NCBI GenBank assembly: GCA_900557165.1
Contig: USRS01000066.1
Span: 1-14,644, forward strand
Length of the DNA stretch: 14,644 nucleotides
Direction of reading: 5' to 3'
Source: an uncultured Clostridium sp.
GTDB taxonomy: Bacteria > Bacillota > Clostridia > Peptostreptococcales > Peptostreptococcaceae
The number at the start of each line of letters is the position of its first letter. The stretch's first letter is position 1. The translations under genes and the position numbers were made by a program. The notes under the pieces were generated by a model that ran no database searches, had not been told where the DNA came from, and was given only the letters and a program-made list of their open reading frames with translations. Below, piece by piece: positions 6,091 through 13,367 of this stretch.

Positions 6091-7509
6091 ATGTCAGAGG
6101 AAAGTGTAATAAAAGAAAATAAAATGGGTACTATGCCCATAAATAAATTACTTATAAGTATGTCACTTCCAATGATGATATCCATGTTGGTGCAAGCACT
6201 ATATAATGTGGTAGACAGTATATTTGTATCACAAATTAGTGAAAATGCCCTTACTGCTGTATCGCTTGCCTTTCCAGTGCAAAACTTTATGATAGCTGTT
6301 GGAGTAGGTACTGGTGTTGGTATAAATGCTCTACTTTCAAGATCTTTAGGGGAAAAGAAATTTGAACAAGCAAATAGGGTTGCCAATAATGGTGTTTTTT
6401 TAGCCGTATTAAGTTATATTGCATTTTTAATTTTGGGGATTATATTTAGTAGAAGATTTTTTCAATGGCAAACTGATATAAAAGATATAGTTGATGGTGG
6501 CTATTCTTATTTGATAATAGTTACAACTTGCTCTTTTGGAATGTACGGTCAAATTGTCTTTGAAAAGTTAATGCAATCAACTGGAAAAACAATTTTTTCA
6601 ATGACAACTCAATTAACTGGTGCCATTGTAAATATAGTATTAGATCCCATATTAATTTTCGGTCTATTTGGATTTCCAAAGCTAGGTATATCAGGAGCTG
6701 CCATAGCAACAGTTATAGGTCAAATTTGTGGTATGGGTTTGGCTATTTATTTAAACACAACTAAAAATAAAGAAATAAAAGTTGAAGTTAAAAACTTTAG
6801 ACCAAGTTTAAGAACAATAAAAGAAATTTATGCAGTAGGTATTCCTTCAATTATAATGGCATCTATTGGATCAGTTATGACTTTTGGACTTAATAAAATA
6901 TTATTAGTTTTTTCATCAACAGCAACAGCAGTTTTTGGCGTTTATTTTAAACTTCAAAGCTTTATATTTATGCCTGTGTTTGGTATAAATAATGGAATGG
7001 TGCCTATAATTGCTTACAATTATGGTGCGAGAAATAAAGATAGATTAATGAAAACTGTTAAAATAAGTATAATGTATGGAATAAGTATAATGCTTATTGG
7101 TTTAGTAATATTTCAAGTTTTTCCAAAAGAGTTACTTAGTTTATTTAATGCATCTGATAAAATGATAAGTATAGGCGTTCCAGCCCTTAGAACTATAAGT
7201 ATAAGTTTCTTATTTGCAGGATATTGTATAGTAGTAAGCTCCATGTTCCAAGCACTAGGCAATGGAGTTATGAGTATGATTGTATCTTTAGTTAGACAAT
7301 TAATAGTTTTACTTCCTGTAGCTTATTTATTATCAAAGAGTGGCAATTTAAATATGGTATGGTGGGCATACCCTATAGCAGAAATAGCATCTGTATGTTT
7401 GAGTGTAATTGGTTTTAAATATGTTTACAAAAAAGAAGTTCTTCCTCTTGAGAAAAAAGATAAAATTAATCATAATGTAAAAATGACTGAGTTTTCTACT
7501 GAAAGTTAA
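6091..7509 (+). CDS. MATE-family multidrug/cation exporter
   Basis: A 472-residue, 12-helix membrane protein of the NorM/MepA/DinF superfamily, which exports drugs or metabolites in exchange for Na+ or H+. The N-terminal half shows SLPMMISMLVQALYNVVDSIFV (25-46, with D42) and GVGTGVGINALLSRSLG (71-87), the usual first-half signature. The second repeat carries the matching pseudo-symmetric segments and a FQALGNG loop. ATG 6091 is chosen because AAAGGGGG at 6077-6084 sits 6 nt before it; the frame is open back to a TTG at 6055, inside the leader hairpin region, with no ribosome site. The gene is monocistronic. The palindrome on its promoter points to inducible expression. Substrate unknown. Confidence 0.93.
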   Translation: MSEESVIKENKMGTMPINKLLISMSLPMMISMLVQALYNVVDSIFVSQISENALTAVSLAFPVQNFMIAVGVGTGVGINALLSRSLGEKKFEQANRVANNGVFLAVLSYIAFLILGIIFSRRFFQWQTDIKDIVDGGYSYLIIVTTCSFGMYGQIVFEKLMQSTGKTIFSMTTQLTGAIVNIVLDPILIFGLFGFPKLGISGAAIATVIGQICGMGLAIYLNTTKNKEIKVEVKNFRPSLRTIKEIYAVGIPSIIMASIGSVMTFGLNKILLVFSSTATAVFGVYFKLQSFIFMPVFGINNGMVPIIAYNYGARNKDRLMKTVKISIMYGISIMLIGLVIFQVFPKELLSLFNASDKMISIGVPALRTISISFLFAGYCIVVSSMFQALGNGVMSMIVSLVRQLIVLLPVAYLLSKSGNLNMVWWAYPIAEIASVCLSVIGFKYVYKKEVLPLEKKDKINHNVKMTEFSTES

Positions 7510-7520
7510 TAAAATAATTA

Positions 7521-7569
7521 AAAGATATGCACTTAGTAAGAATTAATACTAATAAGCATGTCTTTTTTT
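7521..7569 (+). terminator. Rho-independent terminator after the MATE gene
   Basis: AAAGATATGC (7521-7530) pairs with GCATGTCTTT (7556-7565), with one G-U pair. An inner stem TTAGTA/TACTAA (7533-7538, 7547-7552) extends it. A run of seven T follows to 7569. Confidence 0.88.
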
Positions 7570-7638
7570 ATTTATAATAGATTTATTATGCTTAAATATA
7601 TATTTATAGGGTAATTTTTATGTATATGAAAAATATTG

Positions 7639-7647
7639 TGGTATAAT
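7639..7647 (+). promoter_or_regulatory. Extended -10 promoter of the U32/map operon
   Basis: TGGTATAAT at 7639-7647 is a consensus TGnTATAAT extended -10 box; no clear -35 hexamer lies 17 bp upstream, which extended -10 promoters can tolerate. The leader would be about 95 nt and very A/T-rich, with no aptamer that I recognise. Confidence 0.55.
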
Positions 7648-7749
7648 AAGTATGAAAAAATTCAAATAGAACATATTTATAATATCTTAATTAAATAATT
7701 AAAATATAAAATATATACTTAAAATATATATTTGGACAAAGGAGATAAA

Positions 7750-8988
7750 ATGAGAGAAGTAGAATTATTAGCCCCCGCTGGTGATTTAGAAAAATTAAAA
7801 ATAGCATTTGAATATGGTGCAGATGCAGTTTATATAGGTGGAGAAATATTTGGTATGAGATCGGCTGCCAAAAACTTCACAAAAGAAAATATGATAGAAG
7901 GGGTAAATTTTGCCCACGAAAGAGGAAAAAGAGTTTTTGTTACTTGTAATATAATTCCAAGAAGTGAAGATTTAGAAATTTTAAGGGATTATTTATTAGA
8001 ACTAGAAGAAATAGGAGTGGATGCTGTTATAGTATCTGACCCAGGTGTATTTAAAGTAGTAAAAGAAACTATTCCAAATATGGAAGTTCATATAAGTACG
8101 CAAGCTAGTACAACTAATTACAACGCTGCAAATTTCTGGTATAATAAAGGTGCACAAAGAATTGTTACAGCTAGAGAATTATCTTTAGAAGAAACAAAAG
8201 AAATAAGAGAACATATTCCAGAAGATATGGATATAGAAGCCTTCGTTCATGGAGCAATGTGTATGTCATATTCAGGAAAATGTACAATAAGTAACTATAC
8301 AACTGGTAGAGATGCCAATAAAGGTTCATGTGCTCAATCTTGTAGATGGAAATATACATTAATGGAAGAAAATAGTGGTGAGTATACACAAGTTGTAGAC
8401 AATATTGATCCAGACTTCTTCTTCAATACTAAAGATTTATGCATGATAGAATATATTCCACAAATATTTGATGCAGGTATAACTTCTTTAAAAATTGAAG
8501 GAAGAATGAAAACTGCATATTATGTAGCAACTACAGTAAGAGCATATAGAATGGCACTAGATGAATACTACAAAGATCCAGAAAACTGGAAGTTCAATCC
8601 AATGTGGTTAGAAGAACTTAAAAAAGGTAGTCATAGAGATTACTCAACAGGATTTTTCTTAAATAGACCAGATGAAAATTCAAATAACTATAAATCAGCA
8701 TCATATATAAGAAACTACGATTTCATAGGACTTGTTAGAGGATATGACAGTGAAAGTGGATTATATATAGTTGAACAAAGAAATAAAATGAGTATAGGAG
8801 ATAAAATAGAAGTTATAGGACCATACAAAGAAACTATGTTTACAACAATAGAAGAGATGTATGATGAAGAAGGTAATCCTATAGAATCAGCTCCTCATGC
8901 TAGACAAATAGTAAAAATGAAAGTAGGTCTTGAATTAAAAGAAAATTATATTTTAAGAAAACCTATAGAAAAAACAAGAATATTATAG
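7750..8988 (+). CDS. U32 peptidase-family protein, likely RNA hydroxylation (TrhP/RlhA-like)
   Basis: A 412-residue cytoplasmic protein. It opens with VELLAPAGDLEKLKIAFEYGADAVYIGG, the usual start of the U32 barrel. The family signature is at 168-200: HGAMC(171)MSYSGKC(178), then C194-A-Q-S-C198-R; C231 follows, and LKIEGRMK lies at 247-254. Three or four of these cysteines would hold the Fe-S cluster. Characterised relatives (RlhA and TrhP in E. coli, the YrrN/YrrO pair in B. subtilis) use prephenate-dependent chemistry to hydroxylate rRNA cytidine or tRNA wobble uridine; older annotations call them collagenase-like proteases. ATG 7750 follows AAAGGAG at 7738-7744; the in-frame TTG at 7732 lies upstream of that site and is rejected. 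It shares an operon with the aminopeptidase 27 nt downstream. Only one U32 gene is present here. Confidence 0.9.
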   Translation: MREVELLAPAGDLEKLKIAFEYGADAVYIGGEIFGMRSAAKNFTKENMIEGVNFAHERGKRVFVTCNIIPRSEDLEILRDYLLELEEIGVDAVIVSDPGVFKVVKETIPNMEVHISTQASTTNYNAANFWYNKGAQRIVTARELSLEETKEIREHIPEDMDIEAFVHGAMCMSYSGKCTISNYTTGRDANKGSCAQSCRWKYTLMEENSGEYTQVVDNIDPDFFFNTKDLCMIEYIPQIFDAGITSLKIEGRMKTAYYVATTVRAYRMALDEYYKDPENWKFNPMWLEELKKGSHRDYSTGFFLNRPDENSNNYKSASYIRNYDFIGLVRGYDSESGLYIVEQRNKMSIGDKIEVIGPYKETMFTTIEEMYDEEGNPIESAPHARQIVKMKVGLELKENYILRKPIEKTRIL

Positions 8989-9015
8989 AGATTTTTTAAG
9001 GAAGTGAGAATATAA

Positions 9016-9882
9016 ATGAATATAGGAAGAAATGATAAATGTTGGTGTGGAAGTGGAAAAAAATATAAATCATGCCATATGGGATTTGATGAAAAAATAA
9101 AAGAATTTAAAGCTAAAGGATTTGAAGTTCCTCATCATAGTTTAATAAAAACTCCTGAACAAATAGAAAAAATAAAAGCAAGTGCAAAAATAAATAACGA
9201 GATACTTGATTTAGTAGGTCAACAAATAAAAGCAGGTATGACAACTAATGATATAGATAAAATAGTTCATGATTATACAATATCTCAAGGAGCTATTCCA
9301 GCACCTCTTGGATATAGTGGGTTCCCTAAAAGTTGTTGTACATCAATAAATGATCAAATATGCCATGGTATACCAGATGAAACTGTGTTAAAAGATGGAG
9401 ATATAATAAATGTTGATGTTTCTACAATATTAGATGGTTACTACTCAGATGCATCTAGAATGTACATGATAGGTGAAGTTCCTGATAATGCTAAAAAATT
9501 AGTTGAAGTAACTAAAGAGTGTATGATAAAAGGTATAGAAGCTGTTAAACCATGGACTAGACTTGGTAATGTTGGATATACAATAGAACAACATGCAAAA
9601 GCTAATGGATATTCTGTAGTTAGAGAATTTGGTGGTCATGGTATAGGTTTAGAATTCCACGAAGATCCATTTGTATTCCACTTTGGAAGCAAAAATGAAG
9701 GAATGCTTATGGTGCCTGGTATGATATTTACAATAGAGCCGATGATAAATGAAGGTCATCATGACTTATATATAGATGCAGATAATGAATGGACATCTTA
9801 TACTGATGATGGAAAGCTTTCTGCACAATGGGAAAATATGATACTTGTAACTGAAGATGGTTGCGAAATATTAGCTTATTAA
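9016..9882 (+). CDS. map: Type I methionine aminopeptidase with N-terminal SEC-C motif
   Basis: A 288-residue cytosolic metalloprotease that removes initiator methionine from nascent proteins. Residues 1-24 form a SEC-C zinc motif (C9, C11, C20, H21), which in related proteins helps ribosome or SecA contact. The pita-bread catalytic domain follows: H117 in CHGIP, metal ligands D134 (NVDVS), D145 (YSDASR), H208 (GHGIG), E241 (TIEPM) and E273 (WENM). All five metal ligands are present. Length fits the SEC-C class, longer than the roughly 250-residue map in ribosomal-protein operons, so the genome may well hold a second copy. The ribosome site is AAGGAAGTGAG at 8998-9008. It is the second gene of the U32 operon, which groups two translation-linked enzymes. 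Confidence 0.95.
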   Translation: MNIGRNDKCWCGSGKKYKSCHMGFDEKIKEFKAKGFEVPHHSLIKTPEQIEKIKASAKINNEILDLVGQQIKAGMTTNDIDKIVHDYTISQGAIPAPLGYSGFPKSCCTSINDQICHGIPDETVLKDGDIINVDVSTILDGYYSDASRMYMIGEVPDNAKKLVEVTKECMIKGIEAVKPWTRLGNVGYTIEQHAKANGYSVVREFGGHGIGLEFHEDPFVFHFGSKNEGMLMVPGMIFTIEPMINEGHHDLYIDADNEWTSYTDDGKLSAQWENMILVTEDGCEILAY

Positions 9883-9883
9883 T

Positions 9884-9913
9884 AAAAAAGAACACATTAT
9901 GTGTTCTTTTTTT
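9884..9913 (+). terminator. Rho-independent terminator after map
   Basis: AAAAAAGAACACA (9884-9896) pairs with TGTGTTCTTTTTT (9900-9912) around a 3-nt loop. The stem starts one base after the map stop codon. Confidence 0.93.
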
Positions 9914-9971
9914 ATTAAGTGAATTGAATACATATAAAAAATAAATAATATATAATAAAATGAAATTAATA

Positions 9972-10000
9972 TTCACAAAAAAATATATATATAATATAAT
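9972..10000 (+). promoter_or_regulatory. Promoter of ldh
   Basis: TTCACA at 9972-9977, a 17-bp spacer, TATAAT at 9995-10000. The surrounding DNA is almost pure A/T. TTCACAA also matches one half of a Rex operator, but the other half is poor. Confidence 0.6.
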
Positions 10001-10053
10001 AATAAAATATAAAATAAGATTGATAAAAAAATAACATATAAAAAGGAGGACGT

Positions 10054-10998
10054 ATGAAAAAGAATAAAGTTGTTATAATTGGAGCAGGTATGGTAGGAAT
10101 GAGTTATGCTTACTCAATGGTTAACCAAGGAACTTGTGAAGAATTAGTTTTAATTGATATAGATAAAAATAAAACAGTGGGAGAAGCACTAGATTTAAAT
10201 CATGGGCTTAGCTATGCTCCTAGAAAAATGAAAATTTACTCAGGAGATTATAGTGACTGCAATGATGCAAATATAATTTGTATAACAGCTGGTGCTATAC
10301 AGCTTCCAGGAGAAACTAGACTTGACTTATTACACAAAAATACAAAAATAATGAAATCAATAGTTGGTGAAATCAAAAAAACTAACTTTAATGGTATAAT
10401 AATAGTAGCATCAAATCCAGTTGATATAATGACTTATGTAGTTTGGAAAGCATCAGGATATGATAGAAATAAAATAATGGGTTCAGGAACAACTCTAGAT
10501 ACAGCAAGACTGAGATTTGGATTAGGTGAAAGACTGGGAGTTACTCCAAAATCAATACATGCTTATGTAATGGGAGAACATGGTGATTCTCAATTTGTGG
10601 CATGGAGTTATGCTTTAATGGGTGTTCAACCAATTTATCAAGTGGCATCAAAAAAAGATGCAAAAATTAAATTTGAAGATTTAGAATTTATAGAAGATGA
10701 AGTGAGAAATATAGCGTATAAAATAATTGATTGTAAAAAGTCAACTTACTATGGAATAGGTATGGCTCTTACTAGAATTACCAAAGCAATACTTGACAAT
10801 GAAAATAGTATATTAACAGTTTCATCTTACTTAGATAATAAATATGGTCATGATGATGTATTTATAGCTGTACCAAGTATAGTCAATGAAGAAGGTGTAT
10901 CAGAAGTTATAGAACTTCCACTAGATAAAGGAGAAAAAGAAAAATTTGATAATTCTATAAAAATAATGAAAGAAAATATAAGTAAATTAGATATATAA
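10054..10998 (+). CDS. ldh: L-lactate dehydrogenase
   Basis: A 314-residue NAD-dependent cytosolic enzyme that reduces pyruvate to L-lactate to regenerate NAD+ during fermentation. The Rossmann loop is GAGMVG (10-15) with D35 for the NAD ribose. The substrate-specificity loop reads AGAIQLPGETRLDLL: Q83 is at the position that is Gln in lactate and Arg in malate dehydrogenases, with catalytic R89 following. D149 and R152 (TTLDTARLR) and catalytic H176 (GEHGDSQ) complete the active site. Length is normal. Start set by AAGGAGG at 10043-10049. It is monocistronic with its own promoter and terminator. Such genes in Firmicutes are often Rex-controlled; only a half-site can be seen here. The product could also use other 2-oxoacids. 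Confidence 0.95.
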   Translation: MKKNKVVIIGAGMVGMSYAYSMVNQGTCEELVLIDIDKNKTVGEALDLNHGLSYAPRKMKIYSGDYSDCNDANIICITAGAIQLPGETRLDLLHKNTKIMKSIVGEIKKTNFNGIIIVASNPVDIMTYVVWKASGYDRNKIMGSGTTLDTARLRFGLGERLGVTPKSIHAYVMGEHGDSQFVAWSYALMGVQPIYQVASKKDAKIKFEDLEFIEDEVRNIAYKIIDCKKSTYYGIGMALTRITKAILDNENSILTVSSYLDNKYGHDDVFIAVPSIVNEEGVSEVIELPLDKGEKEKFDNSIKIMKENISKLDI

Positions 10999-11003
10999 GA
11001 AGT

Positions 11004-11036
11004 AAAAGGCGCCTAATTAAATATAGGTGCCTTTTT
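11004..11036 (+). terminator. Rho-independent terminator after ldh
   Basis: AAAAGGCGCCTA (11004-11015) pairs with TAGGTGCCTTTT (11024-11035), with one G-U pair and an 8-nt loop; T residues run to 11036. Confidence 0.9.
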
Positions 11037-11048
11037 GATTTAAGAATA

Positions 11049-11072
11049 ATTTTCCAAATAAATGTGGAAAAT
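11049..11072. promoter_or_regulatory. 8-bp inverted repeat upstream of a membrane protein gene
   Basis: ATTTTCCA (11049-11056) and TGGAAAAT (11065-11072) are perfect inverted copies separated by 8 bp. No T-run follows, so it is not a terminator. It covers a possible -35 (TGGAAA at 11065) for the TATAAT boxes just downstream and may be an operator. Confidence 0.45.
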
Positions 11073-11073
11073 A

Positions 11074-11100
11074 CATATATAATTCATATATAATTCATAT
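11074..11100. repeat. 11-bp tandem repeat duplicating a -10 box
   Basis: CATATATAATT occurs at 11074-11084 and 11085-11095, followed by a partial copy CATAT (11096-11100). Each full copy contains TATAAT (11078-11083, 11089-11094). These are plausible -10 boxes for the gene at 11157; another TATAAT at 11133 is too close to its ribosome site. Confidence 0.8.
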
Positions 11101-11156
11101 GGAAATGGTATTATTTTCACATAATAAAAAAATATAATATTAAAGGAGATTTATAA

Positions 11157-11480
11157 ATGGAAAAAGGTATGAAAAATACTAAAAAATTCAACCAAAAATC
11201 TATATTACCAATAGTACTTTATGTAGTTGCTGGACTAATAGCTATATATGCCATATTTACAATGTACTTATCTTACGATTACATAGTAAGTCTTGTAGAT
11301 GCAGGAACTATTTCTATATCAGATCAATTATCAGATGTAATAGCATACTGTGTTAATGCATCAATAGCACCTGTATTTTATGCAATAGCAACATGGGCTA
11401 TAGGATATGGTGTAGCTAAGTTAAATAAAATAGAGACATTACTAAAACCAAATGAAGAAGAAGTAATAATAGAAAAATAA
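11157..11480 (+). CDS. Two-helix membrane protein of unknown function
   Basis: A 107-residue protein that I do not recognise. A basic, Asn-rich N-terminus (1-14) is followed by a first membrane helix (about 16-38), a short Asp/Ser-rich loop (41-60, probably extracytoplasmic), a second helix (about 65-88) and an acidic C-terminal tail (ETLLKPNEEEVIIEK) probably in the cytoplasm. The positive-inside rule gives both ends inside. No catalytic motif is seen. The start has AAAGGAG at 11142-11148; Met5 (11169) has no proper ribosome site. It is a single gene with its own terminator, convergent with nhaA. The upstream inverted repeat and duplicated TATAAT suggest regulated expression. Confidence 0.8.
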   Translation: MEKGMKNTKKFNQKSILPIVLYVVAGLIAIYAIFTMYLSYDYIVSLVDAGTISISDQLSDVIAYCVNASIAPVFYAIATWAIGYGVAKLNKIETLLKPNEEEVIIEK

Positions 11481-11481
11481 T

Positions 11482-11517
11482 AAAAAAAGTTACCTTATGT
11501 GTGAGGTAACTTTTTTT
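11482..11517. terminator. Bidirectional terminator between the membrane protein gene and nhaA
   Basis: AAAAAAAGTTACCT (11482-11495) pairs perfectly with AGGTAACTTTTTTT (11504-11517) around an 8-nt loop. The T-runs serve both strands, so it can end both convergent genes. The nhaA stop codon (11516-11518) overlaps the stem foot. Confidence 0.93.
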
Positions 11518-12670
11518 ATATAATATGTAATTCTTTAAAAGTTTTTATAAACAAAGAAGAAATAATCATAGATGTAAAACTAGTTAGTAAAATACAAATT
11601 CTTGCGACTGCCATTAATTCTTCACTATTTGCAAAGGCAATTTCTGATATAAATATGGACATGGTAAAACCAATGCTACATACAATTGACGATAAAAAAA
11701 TAGAAGTCCAGTTTAAATCAGAGGGCTTTTTTGTGATTTTTAAAAGATTACTTAAAAATGTAAAAATCATTATACCTAAAGGCTTACCTACCAGTAGACC
11801 TAAGTATATACCTAGAAATACAGATGGGAAATTAGTCAAATTTAAATTGCTACTAATGTTTATTCCTGTATTGGCAAAAGCAAACAAGGGCATGATAATT
11901 AAATTATTTATTGAACGAAAGTTTCTTTGTATATAATAAGAAGGAGAAAATCTTTTTTTGTAAGGTTTAGTAGGAATTACAAAGGCTAGTAGTATTCCAC
12001 TTAAGGTAGAATGAATACCACTTAAATGAACAAAATACCAAAGTAAAAGTCCCATCATCAAATAAAAAGTTATACTTTCAATTTTATAAAATTTATTACT
12101 GATATACAAAAAAGTTAAAATAAGTAAAGCTAAAGATAAATAAAATAAATTTAAACTGCTAGAATAAACAGTACCAATTAAAATCATGGAAATCAAATCG
12201 TCAACTACAGCCAAAGACAATAAAAACATCTTAAGTGAAGGTTGTAAGTACTTGCTAAATAGAAAATATATTCCTAAAGAAAAAGCAATATCTGTGGAGA
12301 TGGGAATGCAAACTCCAATCATATATTTACTATCTAAATTAAAATATGTATAAATTATAGCAGGCATAATAACACCACCAAGAGATGCTATTATGGGAAA
12401 AGAAGCTTTTTTAAAAGAAGACAAACTGCCATACAAAACTTCCTCTTTTATTTCCAATCCAGCTAGTAAAAAAAATATAGACATGAGAAAATCATTAACA
12501 AAACTATGAACATTAAAATCTTCTACTATATATGTATTAAAAAAGAAATTATCATAAAAAATTTCATAGGATGAATTGTTAATAATTAAAGCTAATAAGG
12601 TTGAAAATATAAGCAAAATACTTGTAAGAGCTTCTAAATTTTTAAAAAGAGATATTTTTTTATTATTCAT
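11516..12670 (-). CDS. nhaA: NhaA-family Na+/H+ antiporter
   Basis: A 384-residue polytopic membrane protein that expels Na+ (and Li+) in exchange for protons, for pH and sodium homeostasis. The family signatures are clear: LLAGLEIKEE at 68-77, STDIAFSLG at 125-133 with D127 (E. coli D133 position), AVVDDLISM at 154-162 with the ion-binding pair D157-D158 (E. coli D163/D164), VHLSGIHSTLSG at 214-225, FAFANTG at 263-269, K296 in VGKPLGI (E. coli K300 position) and CSIGFTMSIFI near 331-341. The functional residues are all present. Length is close to the usual 380-400. Start: ATG (complement of 12668-12670) with AGGTGAT at 12674-12680 on the minus strand. It is the only minus-strand gene here, divergent from queT, and stands alone. 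Confidence 0.95.
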   Translation of the reverse strand: MNNKKISLFKNLEALTSILLIFSTLLALIINNSSYEIFYDNFFFNTYIVEDFNVHSFVNDFLMSIFFLLAGLEIKEEVLYGSLSSFKKASFPIIASLGGVIMPAIIYTYFNLDSKYMIGVCIPISTDIAFSLGIYFLFSKYLQPSLKMFLLSLAVVDDLISMILIGTVYSSSLNLFYLSLALLILTFLYISNKFYKIESITFYLMMGLLLWYFVHLSGIHSTLSGILLAFVIPTKPYKKRFSPSYYIQRNFRSINNLIIMPLFAFANTGINISSNLNLTNFPSVFLGIYLGLLVGKPLGIMIFTFLSNLLKITKKPSDLNWTSIFLSSIVCSIGFTMSIFISEIAFANSEELMAVARICILLTSFTSMIISSLFIKTFKELHII

Positions 12671-12704
12671 ATTATCACCTCTAAAACAATTAATAAAAAT
12701 TATC

Positions 12705-12733
12705 TTTATAAGTATATGATTTAAAATTGAAAA
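12705..12733 (-). promoter_or_regulatory. Possible nhaA promoter
   Basis: On the minus strand, TTTTCA (complement of 12728-12733), a 17-bp spacer, TATAAA (complement of 12705-12710). Weak -35 box in very A/T-rich DNA. Confidence 0.35.
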
Positions 12734-12761
12734 TAAATATAAAATCTTATTAATTATAATA

Positions 12762-12790
12762 TTGAGATATTTGTTAATTTATAATATAAT
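12762..12790 (+). promoter_or_regulatory. Promoter of the queT operon
   Basis: TTGAGA at 12762-12767, a 17-bp spacer, TATAAT at 12785-12790. The predicted start near 12797 gives a leader of only about 46 nt. Confidence 0.75.
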
Positions 12791-12800
12791 CGTTGATGTT

Positions 12801-12829
12801 GCATAATATGAAAAGAATTTAATTTATGC
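12801..12829 (+). promoter_or_regulatory. Weak leader hairpin before queT; no preQ1 aptamer
   Basis: GCATAA (12801-12806) can pair with TTATGC (12824-12829), ending two bases before the AAGGAGG. The stem is short and A/T-rich. The leader lacks the C-rich strand and A-rich tail of a preQ1-I riboswitch, the usual control of this gene family. Confidence 0.3.
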
Positions 12830-12842
12830 GAAGGAGGAAATA

Positions 12843-13349
12843 ATGACAAATAAAAGTAAAAAATTGGCTGTAGTAGGATTGGTGGCAGCATCTTATGCAG
12901 TTATAACTATGGTTTTTGGAGTTATAAGTTATGGTCCAGTTCAATTTAGAATATCTGAAATGCTTATGTTCTTACCTTTATTTGGGAAAGAATACATAAT
13001 AGGTCTAACAATGGGATGCTTTATAGCAAATATTGCAGGTGGATTAGGTCTTGCTGATATGATATTTGGTACGTTGGCAACTTTAATAAGTTGTATTTTA
13101 GTTTACTATACACCAAAACTTATAAAAAATGAAAAACTATCATTATTTATAGCATCTCTTTGGCCAACAATAGTAAATGCTTTAATAATAGGATGGGAAT
13201 TATATAAATTCTTTGGGTTACCATTTGCACTTTCTGCACTTCAAGTAGGTTTTGGAGAATTTGTAGTAATAACTATAGTAGGTTTACCAGTTTTCAAAAT
13301 GGTTAATAATAAATATGGTAACAGAATAAAAAATTTTAATATGAAATAA
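12843..13349 (+). CDS. queT: QueT-family queuosine-precursor ECF transporter S component
   Basis: A 168-residue membrane protein with about five or six helices, the substrate-binding unit of an ECF transporter for a queuosine precursor (preQ0, preQ1 or queuine class). Family marks are AASYAVITMVFG at 15-26, GPVQFRISEMLMFLPLF at 31-47, GCFIANIAGGLGLADMIFGTLATL at 58-81 and GFGEF at 136-140. It would work with the shared EcfA/EcfA'/EcfT module, encoded elsewhere. The start has AAGGAGG at 12831-12837. The FtsZ-like gene begins 18 nt after its stop with its own strong ribosome site and no terminator between, so they are co-transcribed. The exact substrate cannot be told from sequence. No other queuosine gene is in the window. 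Confidence 0.92.
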   Translation: MTNKSKKLAVVGLVAASYAVITMVFGVISYGPVQFRISEMLMFLPLFGKEYIIGLTMGCFIANIAGGLGLADMIFGTLATLISCILVYYTPKLIKNEKLSLFIASLWPTIVNALIIGWELYKFFGLPFALSALQVGFGEFVVITIVGLPVFKMVNNKYGNRIKNFNMK

Positions 13350-13367
13350 TATTGCAAGGAGGTAATT

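Noticed and set aside
7732..7749. TTG start adding 6 residues to the U32 protein
   Set aside because: The AAAGGAG site (7738-7744) lies downstream of it and serves ATG 7750.
8171..8389. 72-codon minus-strand open frame within the U32 gene
   Set aside because: It is a shadow of the conserved U32 cysteine region, with no ribosome site.
9955..9980. Rex operator at the ldh promoter
   Set aside because: TTCACAA (9972-9978) fits one half-site, but the partner half at the correct spacing does not read TTGTGAA; the region is too A/T-rich to trust a half-site.
11655..11936. 93-codon open frame on the plus strand inside nhaA
   Set aside because: It is antisense to a clear NhaA coding sequence, has no ribosome site and no recognisable protein pattern.
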